Source: CAYTZO01 sp964442525 (lineage in GTDB: Bacteria > Patescibacteriota > Microgenomatia > UBA10105 > UBA927). From it: DNA of 64,000 bases. The stretch covers positions 1 through 64,000 of the forward strand of contig CAYTZO010000001.1 of assembly GCA_964442525.1 (NCBI GenBank), in the 5' to 3' direction. The notes beneath the pieces were generated by a model, which saw only the letters and a list, made by a program, of their open reading frames with translations, had not been told where the DNA came from and did not search any database. The position numbers and the translations under genes were made by a program. Positions within the stretch are counted from its first letter, which is position 1. Each line of letters opens with the position of its first letter. Shown here one piece after another: positions 8,297 through 15,912 of this stretch.

Positions 8297-8805
8297 TGCT
8301 TTTCTCTATGCCTATTTATACCCGTACCGGAGACAAAGGGGAAACATCGCTTTTTGGCGGCAGACGCATCCCAAAAGCTGATCCCCGCGTTGAACTCTAT
8401 GGTTCTGTCGACGAGCTCAATAGTTGGATCGGGTTTTTTCATGATCCGCGATTAACTGAAGTCCAACGTGATTTATTAACCATCGGCAGTGCTATTGCCG
8501 GATGGAAAACAGATCTGTCATTTTTAGAATCCCGCGTTCGGGGAATGGAAGAGTGGATTGATACAATGGAGCCAAACTTACCAAAACTCACGAATTTTAT
8601 TTTGCCCCGGGGGGAAATGCATATTGCCCGGAGCGTTTGTCGTCGGGTCGAGCGGATAGCCGTTCGCGAACATGCAGATCCCGTTATCATCAAATATCTT
8701 AACCGATTATCCGACTTGCTATTCACTCTGGCACGGTTTATAAATAAAAAGGAAAACATTGAGGAAGTACCCTGGTCAGGCATTTCTCGTACGAGGAAAA
8801 AATAA
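8296..8805 (+). CDS. Cob(I)alamin adenosyltransferase, PduO/MMAB type
   Basis: A 169-residue protein beginning MLFSMPIYTRTGDKGETSLFGG, where the TRTGDKG segment is the ATP-binding N-terminus of PduO-type adenosyltransferases. VDELNSWIG and the C-terminal RRVERIAV...YLNRLSDLLFTLAR are also family signatures. It transfers an adenosyl group from ATP to cob(I)alamin, making the cofactor for NrdJ encoded just upstream. The ATG at 8296 overlaps the nrdJ stop (TAATG), indicating translational coupling; Met5 at 8308 is an equally good start by family length. Neither has a strong Shine-Dalgarno sequence. The pairing with nrdJ makes the role confident. Confidence 0.95.
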   Translation: MLFSMPIYTRTGDKGETSLFGGRRIPKADPRVELYGSVDELNSWIGFFHDPRLTEVQRDLLTIGSAIAGWKTDLSFLESRVRGMEEWIDTMEPNLPKLTNFILPRGEMHIARSVCRRVERIAVREHADPVIIKYLNRLSDLLFTLARFINKKENIEEVPWSGISRTRKK

Positions 8806-8806
8806 T

Positions 8807-8951
8807 AGTCAAAAGCTCCGAATCCCGTGAAACCCGGGAACTGTACCGCAACGGTTATAGTCCGGTCGCAGGCTTTTGGCTCTGGTAAGCACATCCTTCG
8901 GGTGAAAGGAAAAGGCTTAAAAACCAAACTTCTCACCCGGGAAGTTTTTTT
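8807..8951 (+). ncRNA. Cobalamin riboswitch
   Basis: The core at 8821-8857 reads AATCCCGTGAAACCCGGGA then ACTGTACCGCAACGGTTA. This matches the conserved core of cobalamin riboswitches (for example E. coli btuB: AATCC-GTG-A--C-GGA-CTG--CGCA-CGGTAA) at nearly every invariant position. TCCCG (8823-8827) pairs with CGGGA (8835-8839), with the GTGAAA loop as expected. AGTCAAAAGC (8807-8816) pairs with GCTTTTGGCT (8872-8881) to close the domain. CATCC-TTC-GGGTG (8892-8904) corresponds to the conserved hairpin that follows. The aptamer is compact and its B12 box is degenerate. It lies between the adenosyltransferase and the unknown 632-residue gene. Confidence 0.85.
8926..8951 (+). terminator. Riboswitch expression platform: terminator that also hides the ribosome binding site
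   Basis: AAACTTC (8926-8932) pairs with GAAGTTT (8941-8947), extended by U-G and C-G pairs around an ACCC loop, and is followed by seven T up to the ATG at 8952. The 3' arm holds the only Shine-Dalgarno-like GGGAAG. TCACCCG inside this hairpin (8933-8939) can instead pair with CGGGTGA at 8899-8905. That CGGGTGA is part of the last aptamer hairpin, so ligand binding should free the terminator. The design reads as an OFF switch. Confidence 0.75.
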
Positions 8952-10850
8952 ATGCAAAAACTCATTCATTTTTCTCATGTTTTATCGCAGGATTTTTTTG
9001 TCGGCCCGAGTACGTTTGCACGTTTTCAAGTAATTCTTGCGCCTGCCATTGGTTTGGGAGGGGGGTTTGGTCCGGTTGGCCTTGGACCAGACCGGATGGT
9101 TTGGCGAGGAGATCATTCATTCAGCGCCTCAGCAGTTTCCTATTCGCTCTCGCATTTCCTTGAGCCACACGTGCAAGCGCAGCATCCTGATTGGTCAGCA
9201 TCTCAAATTAGGGTGGAAGCCCGAAGAGAAATGGCGATCGCGCTTTGGGAAAATCATTCGTTTTCTACCAAAGAGCGCAAAAGACAAAAAGAAATTCAAA
9301 AAGAATGGAACGTTGTTGAAACATCACCAGGAGTCAAAGAGTTGACTGCGACGTTCGGGAATCAACGATATACGCTTCATGAGCTTTGGGCACATACATA
9401 TCAGGCCTTGAATGATAAGGATAATCCAAAAACATATAACCCGGCTGCTTATAATGCCGAAGAAGCAGAAGCACAGTTTGCTATAGAAAAAAAACTTGTC
9501 TCTGGTGAAGCGGCAGCAGCCCTCATCATGCTCTCTGATCCTGACGGATTTCGTTACGGGCAGATCTGGAAATCGGGTCAAGATGGGACATTTCATACGG
9601 AGGTTATTGATTTGGGTTTGGTTGCAGGCAAAGACTTTTTACAACAAGAGTCGGTAGAGTTGTTAAAGCACGTGAAGGGGTTTTATGAAGAGAAGAATCA
9701 GAGCGTTATTGATACAGGAATATTATACCCAGTAATCCTTTTGAAGGAAGGAGCAATTCGGAAGGAAGACGTAGAGACCATCACATACGTTGAGGCGATT
9801 GCTAACACAATTCCTCAAAAAGAAGCCATGTTTCACCCGACAACTGTTTCGACAGAAGTCCGTGTTATATCTGATGTTACGAATCAGTCGTACGACGCAA
9901 CGAAAAGAACAGCGGATTATGCTTTTTCCGTCGGTGTCGCCGTGACGGATTCGGTCAAAGCAACCATTCAGCGAAAGATTCAGCAGTATAAGGAAAACGT
10001 GCGGACGTATCAGACGACAAAAAAACAAGTTCCTCTCGTCGTAGATTTTTTGCAGGAGAAAATGGAAGAACCACGAAGGAGAAAGTTCGTTAGCGAACCC
10101 AAAAAACATCCTGTGACTCTTTTTGAAGTCGGGGAGCAAGCTGCGCGAGCGCCGCTGATACGTTTTGCTCTTGAGAAGAAAGCATTTCCTATATTTTTAA
10201 AAAAACAACACGAAAACCGTTCAAAAGAAACAAGGATCTTTGTTAGAAAACCAGAGAGTAAAAATCAGAAAAGGGAAAAAGAAGGAAAACGATTTTTTAT
10301 AACAGCAAGAAGGGTAAAAGAAAGTGTTTTTTCGAAGGATAGGAAAAAGAAACAGTTTTGGAAAGAAATTATTTTTAGTAGCAAGAAAGTTCTCGCAAAA
10401 ACGAAAGACACGAAGGTCTCCCATCTGCCAGAAAAGAGATTTTTGAAAAAAGAATTTCGTTTATGGAAAACACTTCGATTTTTGGCGCGATTTGTAGAAA
10501 AGAGGCCACAGCGAATTAAGATTATTCTGGAGAGAAAACAGGAGAAGAAAGAAAAATTGGCGCTAAGGAAGCGCGAAACAAAACAGAGTGTTCAACGATT
10601 TGCATTTCTCTTGGTTGTGTGGAGCCTTTTGCACATCCCAGACCATTCTGAAAAGTTTCGAGTCTCAAAGAAGAAAATAGAATTTGGGAAAGAGGCCGGA
10701 AGTCATTCATATCAGTGGGTTCTTTTGACCATTATCTCGCTTCTTGCGGCGATCCGGGAACAGGGGATGAAACAGGCCTATCAAATAAAACCAAAAAAGA
10801 AATTTCTAACATTTCCCACACAGGGAGTAATATTCGCCTTAGCTTCGTGA
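8952..10850 (+). CDS. Unknown basic membrane protein under cobalamin riboswitch control
   Basis: A 632-residue protein I do not recognise. A hydrophobic Gly/Pro-rich segment at about 24-46 (FQVILAPAIGLGGG) could be a membrane anchor or a signal. Residues about 50-330 look globular and helical. From about 340 to 545 the chain is extremely rich in Lys/Arg/Gln, as in nucleic-acid-binding or rRNA-contacting tails. Two hydrophobic segments near the C-terminus (550-562 FAFLLVVWSLLHI and 589-601 WVLLTIISLLAAI) look like membrane helices. The start follows the riboswitch hairpin directly. Two further genes, a small Pro/Ala-rich protein and a DNA-pump ATPase, follow within 15 bases each, so it is probably part of a membrane complex with them. 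Confidence 0.7.
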   Translation: MQKLIHFSHVLSQDFFVGPSTFARFQVILAPAIGLGGGFGPVGLGPDRMVWRGDHSFSASAVSYSLSHFLEPHVQAQHPDWSASQIRVEARREMAIALWENHSFSTKERKRQKEIQKEWNVVETSPGVKELTATFGNQRYTLHELWAHTYQALNDKDNPKTYNPAAYNAEEAEAQFAIEKKLVSGEAAAALIMLSDPDGFRYGQIWKSGQDGTFHTEVIDLGLVAGKDFLQQESVELLKHVKGFYEEKNQSVIDTGILYPVILLKEGAIRKEDVETITYVEAIANTIPQKEAMFHPTTVSTEVRVISDVTNQSYDATKRTADYAFSVGVAVTDSVKATIQRKIQQYKENVRTYQTTKKQVPLVVDFLQEKMEEPRRRKFVSEPKKHPVTLFEVGEQAARAPLIRFALEKKAFPIFLKKQHENRSKETRIFVRKPESKNQKREKEGKRFFITARRVKESVFSKDRKKKQFWKEIIFSSKKVLAKTKDTKVSHLPEKRFLKKEFRLWKTLRFLARFVEKRPQRIKIILERKQEKKEKLALRKRETKQSVQRFAFLLVVWSLLHIPDHSEKFRVSKKKIEFGKEAGSHSYQWVLLTIISLLAAIREQGMKQAYQIKPKKKFLTFPTQGVIFALAS

Positions 10851-10862
10851 TATGATAAACCT

Positions 10863-11300
10863 ATGAACGACCTGCCAACCCCATCTAATGATGCTCAGAG
10901 CGTTCCCGCCCCCTCTACGCCGATTTCGGCAAGCGCGCCAACAAAAGAGAAGGAGACTGTGATAACGGGAGGTATTGAAGCGCCCGCGCTCAAAGAGATT
11001 GGTCGCGAGGCGCCCTTGACGCCAGAAGTTATTTCAGCCGGGGTAACCGGGCAATTTACGTCGGTATCCTTGCCTTCGGCAGTACAACAACTGGGGGTAA
11101 AACCGGTTGGCGATGCACAAACTCCCCCTGCCGCCGCAGCCGTCGTTTTGCCGCTTACTGATGACCAAATCGTACAGGGACTCCATCAAAGCATCACGAG
11201 TTCTTGGAGGTGGCTCGCACAATGGTGTTTGCGCAGATTAAAACAAGTGCATCTGGCCATCAAAAAAATTCATGGGAAGTTTACGCGAGTAACATCATAA
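10863..11300 (+). CDS. Hypothetical Pro/Ala/Thr-rich protein
   Basis: A 145-residue protein with no family I recognise. Residues 1-100 are low-complexity Pro/Ala/Ser/Thr, probably disordered. The C-terminal 45 residues (TDDQIVQGLHQSITSSWRWL onward) form a basic amphipathic helix with several Trp. A TATGAT sits 7 bases before the ATG (10851-10856), so it may also be expressed from its own leaderless promoter. It lies 3 bases before the ATPase gene and is likely an accessory subunit of that complex; this is inference from position only. Confidence 0.6.
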   Translation: MNDLPTPSNDAQSVPAPSTPISASAPTKEKETVITGGIEAPALKEIGREAPLTPEVISAGVTGQFTSVSLPSAVQQLGVKPVGDAQTPPAAAAVVLPLTDDQIVQGLHQSITSSWRWLAQWCLRRLKQVHLAIKKIHGKFTRVTS

Positions 11301-11303
11301 TCT

Positions 11304-13652
11304 ATGCCAAGTGCGTATCTTGATCTTGTCTATCAGCTGCAAGTTCTTGCAATAACCCTGGTTATTATGGTAATCGTTGCCGCCGGCTTTGCCGCCTTGG
11401 GGTATGTCATTTTCTTAATATGGAAATACCGAAACCGTGAGGAACAATCCCTTTCCTACGTCCTTCTCCAGGTTGCGGTCCCACGGGATAATGAGATAAA
11501 GATTGACGCTGCGGAACAGCTTTTTGCAAGTCTGCATGGCACCCTGAAAGGGGGATTTTGGTCATTTCTTAAGCCGCAGCAACATTTTTCATTTGAGATC
11601 GTCGCAAAAAAAGAAGACATTCGTTTTTATATTTCCGTTCCGAAAAAACTCGTTGATCTTGTCGAAAAACAGGTCCATGGTGCATACCCCGGCGCGGACG
11701 TAAAAGAAGTCGAGGAATATAATATCTTTTCAGAGAACGGAAAAGTTGCTTTTGCGGCGTTAACGATCAAAAACGCGGACTTTTTTCCGATCCGTGTCTA
11801 CCGCGACCTGCCGACCGATCCTCTCTCTTCCATTAGCTCAGTGCTTGCAAAAATGAGTGAGGGAGAGGGGGTCGCCGTCCAGATTCTTATTCAGCCGGCA
11901 GCAGGCAAATGGGCAAAATTAGGGAGAAGTTATATTGCAAAAGTTAAAAAAGATGAGGCCAATCCCGAGAAAGCGAGTTTTAAAGTTGACCCGAAGACGC
12001 TCGAGGCCATTGAACAAAAAACAGCGAAACCCGGATTTAACACGGTAATACGGCTGGTTGTATCGTCGACGTCAAAGGAAACCGCGGATGCGCATTTATC
12101 GAACTTACTTACTGCATTTTCTCAGTTTTCTTCTGACAATAATTCGTTTACCAAAACGAAGTTGCCACTAAAAAAACTTTTTATGATGGATTTTGTCTAC
12201 CGGTATTTTCCGCCGGCAAATTTTCCGTTTTTTAAGCAATACGGCATCCTCAATAGCGACGAACTCGCAACCATTTACCATTTGCCAAATAAATCCATTG
12301 AGACCCCGCACATTTTGTGGCTGAATTCCAAGCGCGCACCGGCCCCCATGCAGATTCCTACAAGCGGGTTGTTCTTTGGCATGTCACGCTACCGCGGGGT
12401 TGAGCGGCCGATCTATGTCGGTGAAGACGATAGGCGTCGTCATATGTATGTAATCGGCAAAACCGGCACGGGAAAATCTCAACTGCTGGAAGAGCTCACG
12501 ATGCAGGACATTAAAGCCGGTCGGGGTGTGGCCGTCATTGATCCGCACGGAGATCTTATCGATGGCATCCTCTCGCGCGTTCCTCCGGAGCGGGCTGAGG
12601 ACATAATTTATTTTGATCCTTCTGACACGGAGCGGCCGATGGGACTCAATATGCTTGAAGCGTACACGGAGGAACAAAAACACTACGTGGTAACCTCCAT
12701 CGTCGGTCTCATGTACAAACTCTATGACCCCATGAAAACCGGTATCATCGGCCCGCGGTTTGAACACGCCATCAGGAACGCCATGCTTACGGTTATGTCG
12801 GAGCCGGGCAATACGTTTGTCGAAGTTGTCCGTGCCCTCACGGATAGTTCGTTTGTCCAGGAGCTTCTCCCTAAAGTCCAAGACCCAATTATCCGCCGAT
12901 ACTGGACCGATCAGATAGCTCAAACTGCAGACTTTCATAAATCAGAAGTTCTCGACTACATCGTCTCGAAGTTCGGGCGGTTCGTTACCAATAAACTCAT
13001 GCGCAACATCATCGGCCAATCACAATCGAGTTTTGACTTCCGCAAAGTCATGGATGAGGGCAAAGTACTCCTCATTAATCTCGCAAAAGGCAAAATCGGC
13101 GAGGAAAACAGCAACTTTTTGGGTCTTATTCTTGTGCCGAAGATTTTGATTGCCGCAATGAGCAGGCAGGAAATTGAAGAGGAAAAGCGACGGGATTTTT
13201 ACCTCTACGTTGATGAGTTCCAGAATTTTGCTACGCCGGACTTTGCTCAAATTCTTTCCGAAGCAAGGAAATACCGGCTTAACCTTATTGTTGCAAACCA
13301 GTTCATCGGTCAAATGGAGGAAGAGGTCAAAAATGCCGTGTTTGGCAACGTCGGGACGCTGGTTGCTTTTCGTGTCGGCGTCACTGATGCCAATTATCTT
13401 CAGCATGAGTTTCAGCCGACATTTAATGAAACGGATCTTATTAACGTTGACCGGTTTAATGCGTACGTTAAGACAATTGTGCAAAATGAGCCCGTAAAAC
13501 CATTCAGCATCGATTTGACCAAAGACATGAGTAAAATTAATGCCGTACGAAATGCGCAGGTTGCAAAGGCAGTCATACAACTCTCGCGGCTCAAATACGG
13601 CCGCTCGAAAGAGCTGATTGAAGCAGAGGTGACGGAACGAGCACGGCTGTAG
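11304..13652 (+). CDS. Membrane-anchored TraD/TraG-like (VirD4 superfamily) DNA-pump ATPase
   Basis: A 782-residue protein with an N-terminal transmembrane helix (about 12-38) and a linker domain of about 300 residues. The C-terminal FtsK-HerA class motor has Walker A GKTGTGKS at 385-392, followed by AVIDPHGDLIDGIL. Walker B is YLYVDEFQNF at 633-642, and NQFIGQM follows as sensor. These are the marks of coupling proteins of type IV secretion and of CPR-typical conjugation-like ATPases. It should move DNA (or protein) through the cytoplasmic membrane as a hexamer. No relaxase, VirB4 or pilus gene lies beside it, so it is not a complete conjugation system. It is the third gene of the riboswitch-controlled set. 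Confidence 0.82.
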   Translation: MPSAYLDLVYQLQVLAITLVIMVIVAAGFAALGYVIFLIWKYRNREEQSLSYVLLQVAVPRDNEIKIDAAEQLFASLHGTLKGGFWSFLKPQQHFSFEIVAKKEDIRFYISVPKKLVDLVEKQVHGAYPGADVKEVEEYNIFSENGKVAFAALTIKNADFFPIRVYRDLPTDPLSSISSVLAKMSEGEGVAVQILIQPAAGKWAKLGRSYIAKVKKDEANPEKASFKVDPKTLEAIEQKTAKPGFNTVIRLVVSSTSKETADAHLSNLLTAFSQFSSDNNSFTKTKLPLKKLFMMDFVYRYFPPANFPFFKQYGILNSDELATIYHLPNKSIETPHILWLNSKRAPAPMQIPTSGLFFGMSRYRGVERPIYVGEDDRRRHMYVIGKTGTGKSQLLEELTMQDIKAGRGVAVIDPHGDLIDGILSRVPPERAEDIIYFDPSDTERPMGLNMLEAYTEEQKHYVVTSIVGLMYKLYDPMKTGIIGPRFEHAIRNAMLTVMSEPGNTFVEVVRALTDSSFVQELLPKVQDPIIRRYWTDQIAQTADFHKSEVLDYIVSKFGRFVTNKLMRNIIGQSQSSFDFRKVMDEGKVLLINLAKGKIGEENSNFLGLILVPKILIAAMSRQEIEEEKRRDFYLYVDEFQNFATPDFAQILSEARKYRLNLIVANQFIGQMEEEVKNAVFGNVGTLVAFRVGVTDANYLQHEFQPTFNETDLINVDRFNAYVKTIVQNEPVKPFSIDLTKDMSKINAVRNAQVAKAVIQLSRLKYGRSKELIEAEVTERARL

Positions 13653-13712
13653 GGGTCTTTCGTGTTTCTCCTCTTTACTTTTTCCAAAAAATCATTACGC
13701 TACTACATATTC

Positions 13713-14729
13713 ATGCGTATAGCATTTACCTATAACATTCGTCATGTGAAACCTGCTCTCAAAAAGCAAGCACAGGAGGAAGCGGAGTTTGATGAACCGG
13801 CGACAATCGAAGCGATCCATAATGCCATCGTTGCCAACGGCTATCAGTGTATTGATATCGAAGCGAATGAGAGCGCGTACGAGAAATTAAGGAAATTACG
13901 GAATTCCATCGATCTTGTTTTTAATATAGCCGAAGGGCTCCATGGGGAAATCCGTGAGGCGCAGATTCCGGCAATCCTTGAGCTGCTTGGTATCCCTTAT
14001 ACCCACTCAGGAGCCCTTGCCCAGGTCATTTCCCTTGATAAATCCCTGACCAAAAAAATCTGGCAGTACCACGGACTGCCGACGCCCAAATTTGTCTTTG
14101 TTGGTTTAGGTGAAAAACCGTATATCGAAAACCTAGACTTTCCGGTTTTAGTCAAGCCGAACAGCGAAGGATCAAGTAAGGGAATTTTCAACGATAGCTT
14201 GGTTGAAAGCCCGCAGAAACTCATTGCCAAAATTCGGGAGGTTAAAAAACAGTACGGTGACGGCGTCATCATCGAAGAATTTTTACCCGGACGGGAATTT
14301 ACTGTGACCGTGATGGGTAATAGTCAGCCGTATATGTTGCCGATTGTCGAACAGAACTACGATATTTTTCCGAAAAACCTCGGCAAATTCGTTTCCTATG
14401 AAGCAAAATGGCTGTTTGAAGATTCGCTTCCCAACCCGCATGATGCGTACATTTGTCCGGCAAAAATTTCCCCAACGCTCAAAAATCTCATCGAAAAACT
14501 TTGCATACAGGCGTTTACGGTGCTCGGGTGCCGTGACATCGCGCGGATTGATCTGCGCCTCGATAGCGATGGAAAGCCGCAGCTTTTGGAACTCAACACG
14601 CTCCCCGGCATGATCCCGGACCCCAACGTGGTTTCCTACTTTCCCGTTGCCGCCCGCACCGCCGGCTGGGACTATAACCGGATGATAGGCCAAATTATCA
14701 CCCACGCGAGAGAGCGCCTCAGCATCTGA
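13713..14729 (+). CDS. ddl: D-alanine--D-alanine ligase
   Basis: A 338-residue ATP-grasp ligase that joins two D-Ala residues for peptidoglycan. EGLHGEIREAQIPAILELLG (about 73-92), the grasp segment LVKPNSEGSSKGI, the E-EFLPGREFTV segment and the metal-binding LLELNTLPGMI near 285-295 are all family signatures. I chose the ATG at 13713 (MRIAFTYN), because the 17 residues before it in the open frame are not family-like and the Rossmann strand begins there. The presence of ddl with murJ and LCP genes in the window indicates a normal cell wall. Confidence 0.92.
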   Translation: MRIAFTYNIRHVKPALKKQAQEEAEFDEPATIEAIHNAIVANGYQCIDIEANESAYEKLRKLRNSIDLVFNIAEGLHGEIREAQIPAILELLGIPYTHSGALAQVISLDKSLTKKIWQYHGLPTPKFVFVGLGEKPYIENLDFPVLVKPNSEGSSKGIFNDSLVESPQKLIAKIREVKKQYGDGVIIEEFLPGREFTVTVMGNSQPYMLPIVEQNYDIFPKNLGKFVSYEAKWLFEDSLPNPHDAYICPAKISPTLKNLIEKLCIQAFTVLGCRDIARIDLRLDSDGKPQLLELNTLPGMIPDPNVVSYFPVAARTAGWDYNRMIGQIITHARERLSI

Positions 14730-14736
14730 TTTTTGA

Positions 14737-14742
14737 TATAAT
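14737..14742 (+). promoter_or_regulatory. -10 box of the tRNA-Ile/idi transcript
   Basis: TATAAT lies 9 bases before the first base of the tRNA. No good -35 is visible at 16-18 bases upstream, in the end of ddl. Confidence 0.5.
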
Positions 14743-14751
14743 TACTTTCAA

Positions 14752-14823
14752 GGGTGCGTAGTTCAGTGGTAGAACGCTACTCTTATAAAGTAGAAGTCCT
14801 TGGTTCGATCCCAAGCGCACCCA
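14752..14823 (+). tRNA. tRNA-Ile (anticodon UAU)
   Basis: A full cloverleaf can be drawn. The acceptor is GGGTGCG with CGCACCC. The D stem is GTTC/GAAC and the anticodon stem CTACT/AGTAG. The 7-base loop CTTATAA gives anticodon TAT (UAU). The T stem is CTTGG/CCAAG with loop TTCGATC, and the discriminator is A. CCA is not encoded. The anticodon reads AUA directly as Ile. Most bacteria instead use a CAU-anticodon tRNA modified by TilS. The start codon of idi lies two bases downstream. Confidence 0.95.
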
Positions 14824-14824
14824 C

Positions 14825-15346
14825 ATGGATGAACTCGTTGTCCTCGTTGACGATCACAATAACGTATTAGGTACGGTTCCGAAAGACAGGGTCCATACAA
14901 AAAATACCCCGCTTCACCGAGCGTTTTCGCTCTTCCTTTTCAATGCCAAAAACGAATTACTTTTGACCAAACGCGCAAAGTCCAAAAAAACATTTCCCGG
15001 CATGTGGACCAACACGGTCTGCGGACATATTGCTCCCAATGAAACAACGGTTAATGCTGCGAAACGCAGACTGAAAGATGAGCTGGGAATTACCGGTGTC
15101 GAGGTGAAAGAAGTTTCCCCATACCGCTACCGTTTTGTCGATAAAAACGACGTCGTCGAAAACGAAATCTGCCCGATTTTGGTTGCTCATTCCGACGCTC
15201 ATCCTATTCCAAACCCTTCCGAAGTTGAGGAGTGGAAATGGATGCCGTGGAAAAAATTTCTTGAAGAAATCCAAACAAACGCATCGGTTTATTCACCGTG
15301 GAGCGTTGAAGAGGCAGGTATTCTCGACAAGAAAAATTTTGTATGA
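14825..15346 (+). CDS. idi: Isopentenyl-diphosphate delta-isomerase, type I
   Basis: A 173-residue Nudix-fold enzyme interconverting isopentenyl and dimethylallyl diphosphate, the universal isoprenoid precursors. The catalytic Cys66 and metal ligand His68 lie in NTVCGHIAP. His31 (LHRAFSLF), the Nudix-like AAKRRLKDELGI and the catalytic Glu in VENEICPI are also present. The ATG is the second base after the tRNA discriminator plus C, so the mRNA 5' end may be made by tRNA 3' processing, giving an almost leaderless message. The stop overlaps the next gene (ATGA). Type I IDI is usually linked with a mevalonate or scavenging route; no other isoprenoid gene is in the window. Confidence 0.93.
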   Translation: MDELVVLVDDHNNVLGTVPKDRVHTKNTPLHRAFSLFLFNAKNELLLTKRAKSKKTFPGMWTNTVCGHIAPNETTVNAAKRRLKDELGITGVEVKEVSPYRYRFVDKNDVVENEICPILVAHSDAHPIPNPSEVEEWKWMPWKKFLEEIQTNASVYSPWSVEEAGILDKKNFV

Positions 15347-15894
15347 AAAATATTCTCATTCTTCACGGAACAAACGGGAATGCACAAAAGAATTGGTTTC
15401 CATGGTTGAAACGGGAGCTAGAGAGAAAGGGTTATAAAGTTTGGATTCCGAACCTTCCGAAATCTGGTGAGCCAAGCATGCGCCGATATAACGACTTTAT
15501 TTTTCCGAAATGGAAGTTTACCAGCGAGTCAATTATTATTGGACATTCCTCAGGAGCAGTTGCTGCACTCGGCATCCTTCAAGAATTGCCAAGAAATACT
15601 GTTATCAATAAGGCAATTTTGGTTGCAGGTTTTACGACGGATTTGGGATGGAAAGAAATGAAGGACTTGTTCGGTATCAGACTCAATTGGCAAAAGATAA
15701 AGAAGCAGGTAAGGAACATTATTTTATATCATTCAGATAATGATCCGTATATTCCGCTCTGGCATGGAGAAAAACTAAAAAAACTTTTGGGAGCAGAACT
15801 CATTGTCATGTCAAAACAAGGGCATTTCAATGTCAGCAGCATGGGAAAGAAGTACACGAAATTCCCTGAACTTCTCGAAAAGATCGCGGAGTGA
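15343..15894 (+). CDS. RBBP9/YdeN-family serine hydrolase
   Basis: A 183-residue small alpha/beta-hydrolase. The N-terminal strand and oxyanion region ILILHGTNGN is followed by the nucleophile elbow IIGHSSGAVAAL (Ser about 69). An Asp in YHSDNDPYIPL and the terminal His in KQGHFNV complete the triad. This is the compact RBBP9/YdeN fold of bacterial esterase-like proteins; the physiological substrate is unknown. It overlaps the end of idi by 4 bases (ATGA), so the two are translationally coupled, though no functional link is evident. Confidence 0.82.
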   Translation: MKNILILHGTNGNAQKNWFPWLKRELERKGYKVWIPNLPKSGEPSMRRYNDFIFPKWKFTSESIIIGHSSGAVAALGILQELPRNTVINKAILVAGFTTDLGWKEMKDLFGIRLNWQKIKKQVRNIILYHSDNDPYIPLWHGEKLKKLLGAELIVMSKQGHFNVSSMGKKYTKFPELLEKIAE

Positions 15895-15912
15895 GAGTAT
15901 AATTCCTCTACT

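Noticed and set aside
11304..13652. A full conjugative element or integrated plasmid around the TraD-like ATPase
   Set aside because: No relaxase, VirB4, integrase, attachment repeats or mating-pore genes are nearby, and the flanks are core genes.
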